Below, piece by piece: positions 11,730 to 22,351 of a stretch of DNA of 64,000 nt; the first letter of the stretch is position 1; each line of letters opens with the position of its first letter. A program made the translations under genes and the position numbers. Under the pieces are notes generated by a model. That model saw only the letters and a list, made by a program, of their open reading frames with translations. It had not been told where the DNA came from and did no database searches. The DNA is from Salvator merianae (taxonomy: Eukaryota > Chordata > Lepidosauria > Squamata > Teiidae), in contig QVOM02000034.1 in assembly GCA_003586115.2 (NCBI GenBank), positions 109,009,510 through 109,073,509 of the forward strand, read 5' to 3'.

Positions 11730-12362
11730 GGCTGTGTTCCCTAACAGTAATATATAAAAAGAAGCACCTCTGAGAGGTCTCAGGGATTGTTCACAGGCCA
11801 ATCTGCTCCTCCCCCTGCCATGAATATTCTAGGCTAGAAAAAGTGGATTAGAAACGAAACATGGGCCTGTTTGCACTTTCCTCTGTAGAAATGTTGAAAA
11901 CGCAGAGACTGTCTGCACTGCGAGGTCATAGAACAGACCAGCAGCAGGATACTAGCATTTGCAGTGTGAATGCTGGCAGCCTATGGGCATCCTGCACCAT
12001 GACAGTAGCTGGGAGGCTTCCGGCCATTGCTATGGCAACCAGCAATGCCATGTGACGCACAGGTGAAGGCACACAGTGCCGCTCTGCGTTTGCATCTGGA
12101 AACAGGTGTGGTCACAGTGTCCTGGGAGCAGTCCAGCTGCTCCCAGTCCCGCTGTGGAGCATGATTTTATGCTCCACAGCAGGTAGCAATTGGGAGCAGC
12201 TGTAGTCTGCTCCCGATTGCCAGGGCCTCTGCGAAATGCAAAAGCATTTGACTGGTAAGCATTCCTGATGCCCACTACTGTCAAATGCGAAAAGACCCCG
12301 TGAGTGCCACAAACTACTATCTCTAAAGCACTTTTGAGACACTTTTTCTCTGTGTGAATATG
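11730..12362 (-). mobile_element. Family C MITE interrupted by a family A MITE
   Basis: The left part (11730-11862) begins GGCTGTGTTCCCTAACAG and contains GATTGTTCACAGGCC and CTGCTCCTCCCCCTGCCATG, both shared with the intact C copy at 49895-50106. The right part resumes at about 12299 with CACAAACTACTATCTCTAAA and ends near CTCTGTGTGAATATGC. The 436-bp A2 element sits between them. The C copy is more diverged than the others and is therefore the older insertion. Confidence 0.65.
11863..12298 (+). mobile_element. Family A MITE (copy A2)
   Basis: Ends GGGCCTGTTTGCACTTTC and AAATGCGAAAAGACCC, both matching the family consensus GGGCCTGTTCRCACTT. Inside are two short palindromes, CTGGGAGCAG...CTGCTCCCAG and TGTGGAGCAT...ATGCTCCACA (12125-12180), and GCTATGGCAACCAGCAATGC. 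Flanks CAT/CGT are consistent with a 3-bp duplication with one change. It is nested in a family C element. Confidence 0.8.
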
Positions 12363-13106
12363 CAAATGTACCCTCAGGAAAGTGACCTGGAAAAAATATC
12401 AAAGCAGGGAGTTGTCTAATAGGTTCTCTGACTTTATTTGGGCATATCCCCTCCCCATATTCAGTAGTAAATGTAAAATGGACAAGGTGTTATTGTCTGC
12501 TAATCTTGACTGATAAATGAACAGAGGTCCTGGCAAACAGCAGTATTGTGCTCATTTCACAGGAATGTAGAACAGGACAAGTTGCAGCTACTGTGACTAT
12601 TTTTTAAGAAAACAAAGAAAACCTGTGAAAAGCCATGAAGAAAGTAGCCCTTTATGGGAACACTCTTTTCTTCTTCTGAGAGAAGCACCCCTATTTTTCC
12701 TCACACATTTAGCATGCCTGCACATGGTCACGCTGCACAATTGAAAGCCATAAATGTGACTTTTATGGCAAATATGGTGAAAGAAGGACCAAATGTTTTC
12801 AGCTTCTGAATGAAAGTAACACCTATTATGAATACAGGCTCTGCCCAGAAGGTGCCACCAAAAGGCAGCCCGAACCCTTTGAATAATGACTGCAGCTGTA
12901 TGAAGGGTCGGGTTGCTGGGAAAAGATCGCTCCGTAGTTCCCAGGGTTTTGCGTTGCTTAAGACTGTTTGTTGCTTAAGAAAATTCCCCTGTTTCTGAGG
13001 GCGGAACTTGATGTTAAGCTCAGTGAGCTTTAAACTGTAAAGACACTTCTCAAGATGTCAGAATAGTGTCGAAAACCCAATGACCTTGTTTTTCTACAAA
13101 TAATTC
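12363..13106. other. Unassigned stretch
   Basis: No recognised gene or repeat. Short frames only. Confidence 0.45.
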
Positions 13107-13126
13107 TTTGTCTCTGTCTCTCCCTT

Positions 13127-13172
<46 letters not shown>
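13107..13172. repeat. (TC)n microsatellite
   Basis: Nearly pure CT dinucleotides, giving a spurious Ser-Leu repeat in translation. It abuts the left side of a family A element. Confidence 0.9.
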
Positions 13173-13173
<1 letters not shown>

Positions 13174-13177
13174 TTTT

Positions 13178-13592
13178 GCAGTGCATCTGCACTGTGTGCG
13201 GAGGCCCTGGCGATTGCGAGCAGACTAAAACTGCTCCCAGTTAGTACAAGCTATGGGGCACAAAATCATGCTCCACAGCTGGACCAGCAGCAGCTGGACT
13301 GCTCTCGGTATACAGCATTTACATCCTCTCCAGGTGCAAATGCTCTACCGTGTGGCACGACTGCAGCTGTGTGGCTATGCAGTTGTGCTGCATCCTGGGT
13401 TGCCATGACAGCAGCCAGAAGTTTTCCCAGCTGCTGTCATGGTGTGGGCAGCCAGCATTCACACTGCGAGTGCTGGTAGCCCTTTGTCGGGATGTTACAA
13501 CCATTGTAGTGTGAATGGCTGTCACACTGCGAAGTCGGTTCCGCCATGGAATGTTCACTTGCGGATATTCCATGAAGGAAATTGTGGAAAGT
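13178..13592 (-). mobile_element. Family A MITE (copy A3), degraded ends
   Basis: The interior matches other A copies: ACTGCTCCCAGTTAGTA, GCTATGGGGCACAAAATCATG, CCACAGCTGGACCAGC, GGGTTGCCATGACAGCAGCC and GCCATGGAATGTTCACTTG. The terminal repeats have largely decayed and the left end runs into a (TC)n microsatellite. The orientation is opposite to A2. Confidence 0.65.
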
Positions 13593-14059
13593 TCCTCTCT
13601 CCTTTGGACATGGATGCACACACTTATGGATGCACACACAACACACATACACACACACACATTTTTGTGGACAGCATGTTTCCTAAGATTGCTAATACTC
13701 AGCAACTTATGAAGATGCAAACTGGAAAGAAAACAGAAACATCTTTCTCTTCTATTTCCTTTCTGTTTGTAGCATAGGAAAAAAGATGCAACAAAGCCCA
13801 AATGGCTGGTGCTCATCAGCTCAGAAAGAAAGGTGTGCGCTAGCGAAAGTTTGTGTACGTGGTAGTGGCGGTTGGGGTGCCTTGAACATCCCAGCTTCAT
13901 GAAAACTGTGGTAGAACTTCTAAAAGCAGACTGAGGATCATGCAGTATTAATACATAATGTATTGAAAATTAAGGCGTTTGTTCTGGATGTGAACTCCTG
14001 CTGTTGCAGGCTGGCAGAAGTTTATTTATATTCCACCCATTTCCAAAGACATGAGGTAG

Positions 14060-14104
<45 letters not shown>

Positions 14105-14520
14105 AAAAATCCAGAAAATTAAAAATAGTAGAAAAAACCCATAAATGTTAGGGTTTTTTTGTAGTCTTGTTGGCCCTGTCATGTTTAGAGTTCTCCCACA
14201 CAGCTGGCTCATAACCTTTTAAATCTGTATCAACTCGGTGGTTGTTTGCAAGGCCTGGAAGATCACTGGCCATGAAAACATGCGGCACTCCCTGGGCGGG
14301 TTTTGCATCAGCATGCTGAGGAGAAGTGCAAGATGCCTGGCCTGTACCTGCAACCGGCCATACTTCAAGCTACGAGCTGCCACTGCTGTAAATTTTATCC
14401 ATGCCTCTTCAGATAAAGTTACAGAAGACGTTTTGTTATAGTAATTGGAGCTTCTTAGCATTTGGAAACTTGGAGCATCACTCCTTTCTGGCCTCCCTGC
14501 CTGCTCTGTTGCTTCAATTC
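13593..14520. other. Unassigned stretch with CA repeats
   Basis: Apart from short AC runs near 13618-13660 and the microsatellite at 14062-14102, I see no gene or transposon structure. Confidence 0.4.
14062..14102. repeat. (AC)n microsatellite
   Basis: About 20 uninterrupted AC dinucleotides. The minus-strand Cys-Val open frame here is an artefact of it. Confidence 0.95.
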
Positions 14521-14965
14521 AGGCCCTTTCTACACTCAGCATTATTCCAGGATAAGTCTCAGAATAAGGGCCTGCCATCTGTACGCCAACCTGTATGGCA
14601 GGCCCTGCCCCACCAGTGACACTTGGTCCGCATTGGACAAAACGGTGGACCTCTTTAAAGAATAAAATCTTTAAAGAGGCCCACAACCAGGCCAGCACCT
14701 GTACTTTGGACTACAGAGGATGTGTAGACAGCACACCCCTGTAGGTCAAAATATGCTGAGGGACCTTTTTTGGCAGGATTCCAGGAAGTGCAGCTGGAAG
14801 TGATACCCTGCCAAAAAGGGGCCTCCCAGAAACTCTGAAGGCTTGGAGCTTTTGCTCCTGGCTTTCACAGTTTCTACACTGCAGTCAAGGATAGTGGAGG
14901 AGGCTGGGCCATGACGGGCTGTCTGAGTGGTAGTTTGCCTAGCATAGTCCACACTAATTAATCCA
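14521..14965. mobile_element. Family D element, left end and partial body
   Basis: Begins GGCCCTTTCTACACTCAG and continues with ATTATTCCAGGATAAGTCTC and AGAATAAGGGCCTGCCATC, as in the short D hairpins. It then shifts to the long-form modules AGAGGCCCACAACCAGGCC and GGATGTGTAGACAGCA, and a decayed internal hairpin near 14760-14830. No clear right end is visible. It may be a composite of short and long forms. Confidence 0.55.
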
Positions 14966-15017
14966 CATTATGTGTGGACATGTTCAAACTATTGCATAGC
15001 TGAAAATACCTCCTTTA

Positions 15018-16245
15018 GGGGCAAGGTGTTGGAGACAGTGGTGTTGTGTAGCTACAAGTGTTATTGGAAGAAACTAATTATCTAGACCAGTTTCAGTTTG
15101 ACTTCAGGCCTGGTTTTAACATAGAATAGATTTTGGTCACCCTAGTAGATGATCTTCTGAGGGAGAGAAAGAGTGCAACACTGTTGCTCCTTCCTTAATC
15201 TCTTGGTGGTCATGGTATCCTTTCGGATTATCGCCAGGAGATAAGAGTGAGGACACTGTGTTACAATGGGTGTCTTCCAGTGGCGGCCGCTAGTGTCTTC
15301 CTAGCTGCAGGGACAATCCTGTAAAGTAACATCAGGTAACTGTAATTTTGTGTTCTGGAAGCTGGGCTGTGGTTTGCTGCAGGGTACAATAACATCTATA
15401 TGAAGCTGTTGAGGGTGGCTATCAGGAGTTTTGGGGCAGGATGCCATCAGTATATCATTGACATTCAGTTCTTTCTCCATAACATCTCAATCAGGAATGG
15501 CTGTGGGTGTCTGAACTGATGCCTGGGTGAAGTGATGGACTGGATGTGGGCCAATAAATGGAGGTTAAACCCTGACAAGATGGAGACTTGGTGGGCAGGA
15601 AGTACCAAGGTCCAGGATTTGGGATCTTTCCTGTTCTAGATGGAATTGCGCTCCTCAGAAGGTATATAGTTAGGCAGGGCTGCCAACGTTGGCTATAAGT
15701 CAGCCAAATATGACTTGGCCTTTTTTCTTTTTGTATGGCGAAGATAATTAGTTTCAGTGATTAGCTGGCAGCCTATTTAGGGGTATTCCTGGAGTCATCC
15801 CTGTCCATGGAGGCTCAGGTGCCCTCTTTGGTCATAAGGGCCTTTCGCCAGCTCCAGCTGGCATACTAACTACCAGGACCTGAACAGGTATAGCCTGACC
15901 ACTGTTATTCACGCCCTGGTAGCTTCACATTTAGACTACTATAATTCACTCTATGTGAGGTATCCATGTATCTGCTTCAGAAGCTCCAACTGGGGCAAAA
16001 TGCAGTGCCCAGATTGCTGCATAGGGTGCCTGTTTGAGCACACATCATCCCTGTGCTTTAGCAATTGCACTGGTTGTCAGCTAGGGGGCCTGCTTCAGCA
16101 TTCTGGGCCTGGAATACAGGGGCCTAAACAACTTGGGACCATACTTAAAGAACGCCTTCCTCGTTACAACTCTGAAAGATCCCTGAGATTTCTTCAGATC
16201 ACCAGGCTAAAATCTAACATTCACAAAATCCATTAACTTTAGGTA
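15018..16245 (+). mobile_element. L2-like LINE, reverse transcriptase C-terminal half (decayed)
   Basis: Frameshifted translation follows an L2/CR1-type ORF2. It reads FRPGF...LVTLVDDLLRER near 15100-15170, FGAGCHQYIIDIQF near 15430-15472 (where YADD has decayed), and LNRCLGEVMDWMWANKWRLN near 15510-15575. Further on come HALVASHLDYYNSLYVRYP near 15907-15963 and LGPYLKERLPRYNS-like sequence near 16130-16175. Stops and frameshifts make it a dead copy. The same family lies on the minus strand at 50643-51760. L2 rather than CR1 is my reading of the motif spacing. Confidence 0.75.
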
Positions 16246-16729
16246 TAAAAAAAGTTGCCATACTAAACACACAGAGAAAGCTGCACATATTGGTATGATT
16301 CACATCATATTCTGAGTCACTGTTCCCCCCTTCAAGGAATAAATTCTCCACCACTGTACATAACAGAAGCTGTTTTGGCTTCTAGCAGCACAATACTAGT
16401 TCCAAGTGACTTTTTATTAAGAACTATGGAAAATCTTCCTTTACACAGCTGCCCTTGTGTTTGACTGGGTAAGCATTCACCTCCATGGTATTTCATAGGC
16501 ACCCTTATATGTGCATGTGGATAATTTCATGGAGATGAATAAAGCACTGAACAGTGTCAGAGGCAGGGTTGTTGAACCAGTGAAGACTGGACCTACAGGA
16601 CAGTAAGGGAGAGCTGAAACTCTGGTTGCAAGCCATCCTGTGATGGTCCTGAACTGTGCTTTGATTCACTATGGATCAGAATGCAGACCAGGAGCATCAG
16701 ATGAAGGCTTGCAATCAAACCTTGCTAGT
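16246..16729. other. Unassigned stretch
   Basis: No recognised structure. Part of it may be the upstream body of the following CR1 copy. Confidence 0.4.
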
Positions 16730-16985
16730 CAGATTCATGGAGGTCAGGTATATCAATGGCTACTAGAATGGATGCCTAGGCAGAGCAACCTGGGTGGAGA
16801 GACAGGCAGGATGCCTCTAAAGGGCATTTACAGGGATTTGAGAGCAGGTGAAGGTTTTGCCTTTATCTTCTGCTTGAGATGCCCAGAAGCAATTGGTGGG
16901 CCACTGTGTGAGACAGGATGGTGGACCAAATGGTCTGTGGTCTGATCCAGAAGGACTCCTCTTATGTTCTTATGTTCTCATCTAG
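16730..16985 (+). mobile_element. CR1 LINE 3' end
   Basis: Carries GGAGGTCAGGTATATCAATG, GGCAGGATGCCTCTAAA, TGCCCAGAAGCAATTGGTGG, GGACCAAATGGTCTGTGGTC and TGATCCAGAAGGACTCCTC, ending with TTATGTTCTTATGTTCTC. This order is the known sauropsid CR1 3' untranslated region with its short tandem tail. Confidence 0.85.
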
Positions 16986-17740
16986 TAGTCTATGATTACA
17001 ACTTGTAGATCACAGCTGCAACAAGTTCACTTCCTGCTCTCTGGTGTAAATTCCCTCTTCCCCTCCCCCCCTCCTTCCTCCCATAACTTGCCTTATTTCT
17101 GTTCCCCATTTAACTTTAACATTGCTTCATCAATGATGAACAAGAATCATTCTAAATTTAGGTTTCAGGATTGTTGTCACTGTGGAATTGCAAATCAAAT
17201 TAACAGAGTTTCACAGTCTTTTTAGAACTGCGGTGTGTAATCACGGAATGACACTATTGCACCATGCCCGCTACAGGAAATCTATCCGGAGACTAGATTC
17301 TTTGGAAAGGAAACTTTTTTTGACACCAGCTATGGCGTGTTTCTGACGAGATAGAGGTATTTTTGGCAACAGGATATTTTATTTACTTCTAAGAGCAATG
17401 GCTCAGAAGCTGACCTAAAGGATGTTTGCTACAGGGCTATTCCAGTTCCTGCTGCTCATAAACTTCTGAGTAGAACTCATTAAAACCACAACACAAGTAC
17501 GAATGAACCCAGCAACCCTGAACACGCTTATTCATTGATGCAGGAGTTTTGGTACAATTCCCTTATCACGTACAGTTTATAGGAAAAGGAAAAGCACTCA
17601 TGCAACCTAATCTTTATGCTCAACGCATGTTATGCAGTCAACTATTTACATACTCACCATTCCAACCAAAAAGCCAATCTTGTCCAATACTGTTTCCCAC
17701 AGCAGCCAGCAAGATACATTGCAGCAACTAAGAGCATTTC
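16986..17740. other. Unassigned stretch
   Basis: About 750 bp without recognised features. Confidence 0.45.
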
Positions 17741-18140
17741 CAGACGTGGGAAAAACGCACACAGAATAATCCTGGGTTAGTTGATCAAAAATCCAATATA
17801 TTTCTATTCAGGAAAACCCAGCAATGATTCCACGTTTTCCATAATAGCAGTTCCTTACCTCTAAGTGCTGGCTCTTTGTGCTTTTGTTGCTCTTCCAAAA
17901 ACTCTGGATGCTAGCAAGCATGGGAAAAAAACAAAGGGAAGTGGGCAGGTGCTTGGTAACATCCGGGTATTTTGCAAGAGGAACAAAAGTGCAATGAGAT
18001 GGCAGACAAGGTAAGAGCCCAGGATGGTCCCACGATTGTCTCCTGCTGGCTGGCAGGAATGGCGAGAGGTGATTGTAGGGTCTAAAGTAGGGCTGTATCC
18101 ATATGGCCATGTTTTTTGGTTCTCCAGGCATCTCAAGAGG
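17741..18140 (-). repeat. Dispersed repeat F, copy 1
   Basis: Read on the minus strand this segment aligns with 47256-47640. Shared blocks include CCAGCAGGAGACAATCGTGG, CCAAGCACCTGCCCACTTCC, a TTTTTTCCCATGCTT block, and CTATTATGG near the end. Short chance frames in both copies read KHLPTS. I recognise no transposon class, and no terminal repeats were found. Confidence 0.5.
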
Positions 18141-18646
18141 GCACAGCAGGCAAGTGCTATTAGCCCCAGACAGCTCCCAAGTTGCTCTAACTGCTGATAA
18201 AGGTGATCTAAAGTTAAGCCTCTTTAAATTAGTCTGTTGTGGCAGCCAGCCCCTTGATGAATGAAGCAGCCAGGAGTTGACTCAGCAGGAGGAAATGCAA
18301 CTGGAATCACTGCAGTGGGCTCAAAATGCAGTGGACTTCCGGCTGCACTTCTGACATGCGACCCAGATTCCAGCCATTTTTTATGCTGCTGCAGGCAGCT
18401 TTCCATCTGCAGCAGCGTTCCCACAAGACTCTGAGGCAACTCACACTTTGGACTGTGCACCCACATCCCCAAGACAGCAGCTCCATGCCATGACCTGGCT
18501 TTCCTGATATGGATGCATTCTTAACCAGCAAGACATTACTGGACTTGAATTACCAAAATAATCCCTGCCATATGCTTCAAGTAACCATATTATTAGAAAC
18601 GTTTATTGTTAATACTCTACAAATATTATGGGAAATATAGATCATG
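18141..18646. other. Unassigned stretch
   Basis: No recognised gene or repeat. Confidence 0.4.
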
Positions 18647-19109
18647 GGGCCCTGTTCACACTGTACAGCCTAGAATGGTATAACAATATCATTGTAGGCT
18701 GTACAAGACCCTGCGGCATAACGGCCATCTGCACTGTGAGGGCTGGAACAGCCCCCTACAGGCCTCCAGCACTTGAAGTGTAGATGGTCAGCTCGATTGC
18801 CATGACAGTGACCATGGCAACATCCAGCCATTGCCAAGGTGATCAGGGATGCAGCGCATGACTGCGAAGCTGCAGCTGCATCGCACTGCCCACTCACAGC
18901 GTTCACACTGGAAGATGATGCGAATGCTGCTTTCTGGGAGCCATTCAGCTGCTCCCAGTCAAGCTATGGACAACGATTTTGTGGTCCACAGCTAGTAGCG
19001 TCTGGGAGCAGCTGTAGATGTTCCCAGATGCTGTGGTGGTGGGGCTGTGGGAATGCACTTAATCAGTGAGCGTATGATTGCTCACTACAAGTAAGGTGCC
19101 AACAGGCTC
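18647..19109 (+). mobile_element. Family A MITE (copy A4)
   Basis: Left end GGGCCCTGTTCACACTGTAC, right end GTGCCAACAGGCTC. A subterminal stem-loop, CAGCCTAGAATGGTA...CATTGTAGGCTG, follows the left end. Internal modules ATTGCCATGACAGTGACC, CAGCTGCTCCCAGTCAAGC and GTGGTCCACAGCTAGTAG match A2 and A8. About 460 bp. The target duplication is not readable. Confidence 0.8.
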
Positions 19110-20238
19110 TTTTTCTAAAAAACAGAGATATTGTCTGCTTTTGCTCTATCCCTTCCTGGCAATTGCTTAAAAAGGTGGAGAACAATGTCTAATGGAAAAA
19201 GAGGAACAAATGAGAAAATGTACAGGTCCAAAGTTGTGAATATTCAAGTTGCAATTTAAATCCCTCTGTAGATTTTCCTAATTATGAATACATCAGCCAG
19301 AGACTATTGTAGTTGGATTGCCACTAGGCAAAGCTATTCTTTGTGTGTTAATTCAAAAAGAATTCTTGTTTAGGCACATGAAGCTTACCATTCACCCCTA
19401 TACCAGTACGAGGGGCATTTGGATATACAGAAATCCCCACTAAAATCTTCTTGAGAGTCCTGTATTTTGTTGCTGCTATGGAAGCACAGTGAGTTTCTGT
19501 CCTTCCTCCACAAGAACTTGAAAGCTCCTAACAGCTGTTTAATCTTCACTGTTAGCCATTTCTGCTGCCAGTTACCCGGTAGAAAAGCACTTGAAAATGG
19601 ACAGCATTTTTACCAATTTAAAATCTTTTTGGATTATCCTTCATTTTAAAAAAACCTGGAGTTGTTAACAGAATAAAACTTGACAAACTAGTTTAAAATT
19701 ACTGTGGTGTTTAGGCAGCCAAATGATCCATAAACCATGCAAGAAACAAAAATGCAACAGAAATTGCAGTTCATGGTCTTTGGAAGGAGAGGGGTAGAGA
19801 CACCCATCCAGATTCCTCCCTCAATTCCATTATAGCTGTACCTCTGCTGTATGCAGGCATTGAATATTAAGGAATAATTGAAAATAATTCGTGTCAATTA
19901 ATATTGTTGTTACTAATGACTAACCTTTGCAATATAGCAGTCTATTAACATGTTAGAACAGAGTTCACAAATACATACTGAATTCCTCTGCTAAATTGCT
20001 GATTCTACCTACAAGCCCGAAAGGAAAGATTGGGGGAGTAGGAGATACTTAAGTAATCCATGTATTTATTCAGCCATATAAATTTATCCATCCTAATATA
20101 CTAGGGACATTCCCAGTAGGTTTGGAAGAATACTATCTTATTTTCACACGGTTGAATGAATAATAATATATTTTTACACAGCCTTCAGTTCTAAATAGAA
20201 GTTCCAAGGAACTAAACTTTTCAGAAATTGTTGGCAAC
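19110..20238. other. Unassigned stretch
   Basis: About 1.1 kb of AT-rich sequence with no recognised gene, repeat or long frame. Confidence 0.45.
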
Positions 20239-20241
20239 TCA

Positions 20242-20457
20242 GGCTGTGATCAGAGATAACATAAGGGTGACTCAGAGGCAACTCAGAGAGTCAGTGTGCG
20301 GCCCTCCTGTCACCAACGTTCCCTAATCCACCTTTTCCAGCATAGAATGTTCATGAGAGGGGGGGAGGGGCAGACTGGCATGTGAACAATCCCACCCCAG
20401 AGCCTTCAGTAAGATACCTCAGAGATGCTTTTTTTTTTACTATGTCTGATCACAGCC
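20242..20457 (-). mobile_element. Family C MITE
   Basis: A 216-bp element with ends GGCTGTGATCAGAGATAAC and TATGTCTGATCACAGCC, and TCA on both sides (20239-20241 and 20458-20460). Internally it shares GGAACGTTGGTGACAGG, CTAGTGC-type and CCCCTCCCCCCCTCTC modules with the copy at 49895-50106, in reverse orientation. A run of T near 20429 is an insertion. A 3-bp duplication with GG-initial ends fits PIF/Harbinger-like elements. Confidence 0.8.
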
Positions 20458-20776
20458 TCAATGTAATAGGAATTTTAAGGGTTGTGCTAAATGGAGAGAT
20501 TGTCATTAAAGAGTCCCATCTTTATAAAGATGTCTTAGAGCTCAAAGGATTTAGTGACCTGCTAACTACTGATTCTGTAAAACTAGAATTTGGGCCTATT
20601 TGCACTTTAGTGCTAGTGAGCGATCAGACACTCACTAGCATAATGCATTCGCATATCATGGTGCCCCGAGCAATGAGGAGCATCTGCAAATGCTACTGCA
20701 AATGCACTAACTGCGGACAACAAAACTGTAGTCCACAGCTGGACTTGGAGCAGCTGAGCTGCTCCCAGTACACAGT

Positions 20777-21407
20777 GGGCCTGTTCGCACTGTAGCGGTG
20801 GAACGTTCTTGTCCGCTCGCTAGAACGGAGCTTTCGTACTGCCACAGGCATGAGCCTCACCCGATCTGAACCACTTCGTACCCGATTTGAACCTGATGTT
20901 GGATAAGGCAAGACAAGTAAAAGCTTGTCTTCATCCCGACCTGCGCGATGGAGCGAAGATCGGGCACGGTGCTTTCGTACTGTTTGCAACGGCATCGGGC
21001 GTGGGGGGCGCGGCTACGCATGCGGGGGGCGAAGTTTTCACATCCGGGTGCGAAGGTTACATATCCGGCTGTGATGTTTTCGTACCCGGGGTGCGCAGGT
21101 TTCGTACCCTGGTACGATGCTGCGTACCCGGGATAGCCCTTTGGGCTTGGCAGCCGAGCTGCCGTTACGGAGCCGGCTTTGTAACGAGCCCCTGGTTACG
21201 AAGTGGGTACGAAGGTGCGAAATGGGCACGACGTGGGTGCGGAGTGCGGGAGCGAACTAGCGATGCCATTCGCACTGTTCCCGCTGCTGGTTGGCTTCGG
21301 GTCCGTTCCTCTGGCCGGGAGTGCAAATGGCACCGACCGTTCCCCAACCTATCCGGTTCAAAGCCAACTACTGGGAACGGTCTACCGGGCTCAGTGCGAA
21401 AAGGCCC
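20777..21407. mobile_element. GC-rich family A MITE (copy A6), nested in A5
   Basis: 631 bp. Left end GGGCCTGTTCGCACTG and right end CAGTGCGAAAAGGCCC match at 15 of 16 positions as inverted repeats. AGT flanks both sides (20774-20776 and 21408-21410), a perfect 3-bp target duplication. The body is GC- and CpG-rich compared with surrounding DNA. It contains five degenerate 21-22 bp tandem units at 21030-21135 and further short repeats around 21181-21260. The internal order CGACCTGCGCGATGG ... GGGCACGGTGC parallels copy A7. No transposase is encoded. Confidence 0.85.
21030..21135. repeat. 21-bp degenerate minisatellite inside A6
   Basis: Five successive units of 21, 21, 22, 21 and 21 bases start at 21030, 21051, 21072, 21094 and 21115. 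Each begins CGAAG/TGATG/CGCAG-like and includes TTCGTACCCGGG or a variant. In one frame it reads as a seven-residue repeat, an arithmetical result of the 21-base period and not evidence for a protein. Confidence 0.75.
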
Positions 21408-21643
21408 AGTGTTTCCAACTACTTCTTGTTGCAAATGCTACAGGCCATGGCATGGCACAGCCACGCAGCCACGCATCACATCTCCAGCCGCCATGGCAGC
21501 AGCCAGACACTGCAAATGCTGGAAGCTAATTTCTGGGCTTCTTCCAGCCCTCGCAGTGCAGATGGTCACCGCACCATGGGGACTATTTCCCCTTGGAATG
21601 TTCAGATTCGAACATTCCAAGGGGGAAAGTGCAAAAAAGCCCC

Positions 21644-22351
21644 ATATCTCCAACACTTGAATGGAAGGTTTTTTTTTAAAATGTGGGCTGTAGTATAGCC
21701 GTCAAAAAAGGACAAAGGCAGTTTCCACACAGCAAGAAGAAGTATGCAGCGAGCATAGCACCTTTTCCCCTACACCATCACGTATCTTAAGGTGGCAGTG
21801 GACTTCCTGCCCATTTTTGGATACTCCCATCTGGCAAATGGCAGCAACCCCCGTGGCAGGACCAGCTGCAACTTTGAGACCAGAAGGTAGAGGCCACTTC
21901 TCCCTCCTTTGTCTTGGGGTGGGGGTGGGAGAAGCATCCTCCACCCTCCAGTCTCAAAATTACAGCTGATTCTGCCATTGGGGGTGGGCATAGAAATTCC
22001 CCCTTGCCAATCAAAATCACAGCTAGGAATTCCCTTGCTACGATTTGATGGGCAGGGAGGAGGGTTCCCCCCACCCTCCAAATCAAAGTAGGGGAGTTTC
22101 TGGCTTCAAATCTGAAGGCAGGAGGGTTTTCGAATATGCCAACACCACCAGAGGAACCAGAAAGTCCTCTCAGGTGGCCTCTGCCGAGAGCTCTTTAAAA
22201 GGTTGTCAGAGCTCTTCAAACAGCTCTGCAGTAGAAACGTCACAGGGGTGTTCCTTGTCGCATGGGGCGGGTAGAGCATGACATCTGTGCAATTGCAGTG
22301 CTATACCACCGGGCTGAATGCACAAAGAGGGAGCAGAATTATGCAAACACT
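21644..22351. other. Unassigned stretch with degenerate internal repeats
   Basis: The part at 21900-22130 has recurring blocks such as CCACCCTCCAGTCTCAAAAT, CCAATCAAAATCACAGCTAG and CCACCCTCCAAATCAAAGTA, suggesting an old tandem repeat with units of roughly 60-70 bases. GGCAGTTTCCACACAGC at 21719 resembles a MITE left end but I found no matching right end. No gene. Confidence 0.35.

Larger units (their letters stand above)
20592..21643 (-). mobile_element. Family A MITE (copy A5), split by a nested element
   Basis: The left part (20592-20776) begins GGGCCTATTTGCACTTTAG and includes CCACAGCTGGACTTGGAGC and GAGCTGCTCCCAGTACACAG. The right part (21411-21643) resumes at GTTTCCAACTACTTCTTG, contains GGCCATGGCATGGCACAGCC and ends in a stem-loop, TTGGAATGTTC...GAACATTCCAA, then AAAGTGCAAAAAAGCCCC. 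The 631-bp A6 element interrupts it. Comparison with A3 places the missing join exactly at the single AGT. Confidence 0.8.

Noticed and set aside
13108..13479. Ser-Leu rich 123-codon frame
   Set aside because: It begins in the (TC)n microsatellite and continues into a family A element.
13970..14212. Minus-strand Cys-Val repeat protein
   Set aside because: Translation of the (AC)n microsatellite.
20887..21660. 257-codon open frame, the longest in the window
   Set aside because: It crosses the right boundary of A6 into A5, and its seven-residue repeats come from the 21-base minisatellite. GC-rich, stop-poor composition explains the length.
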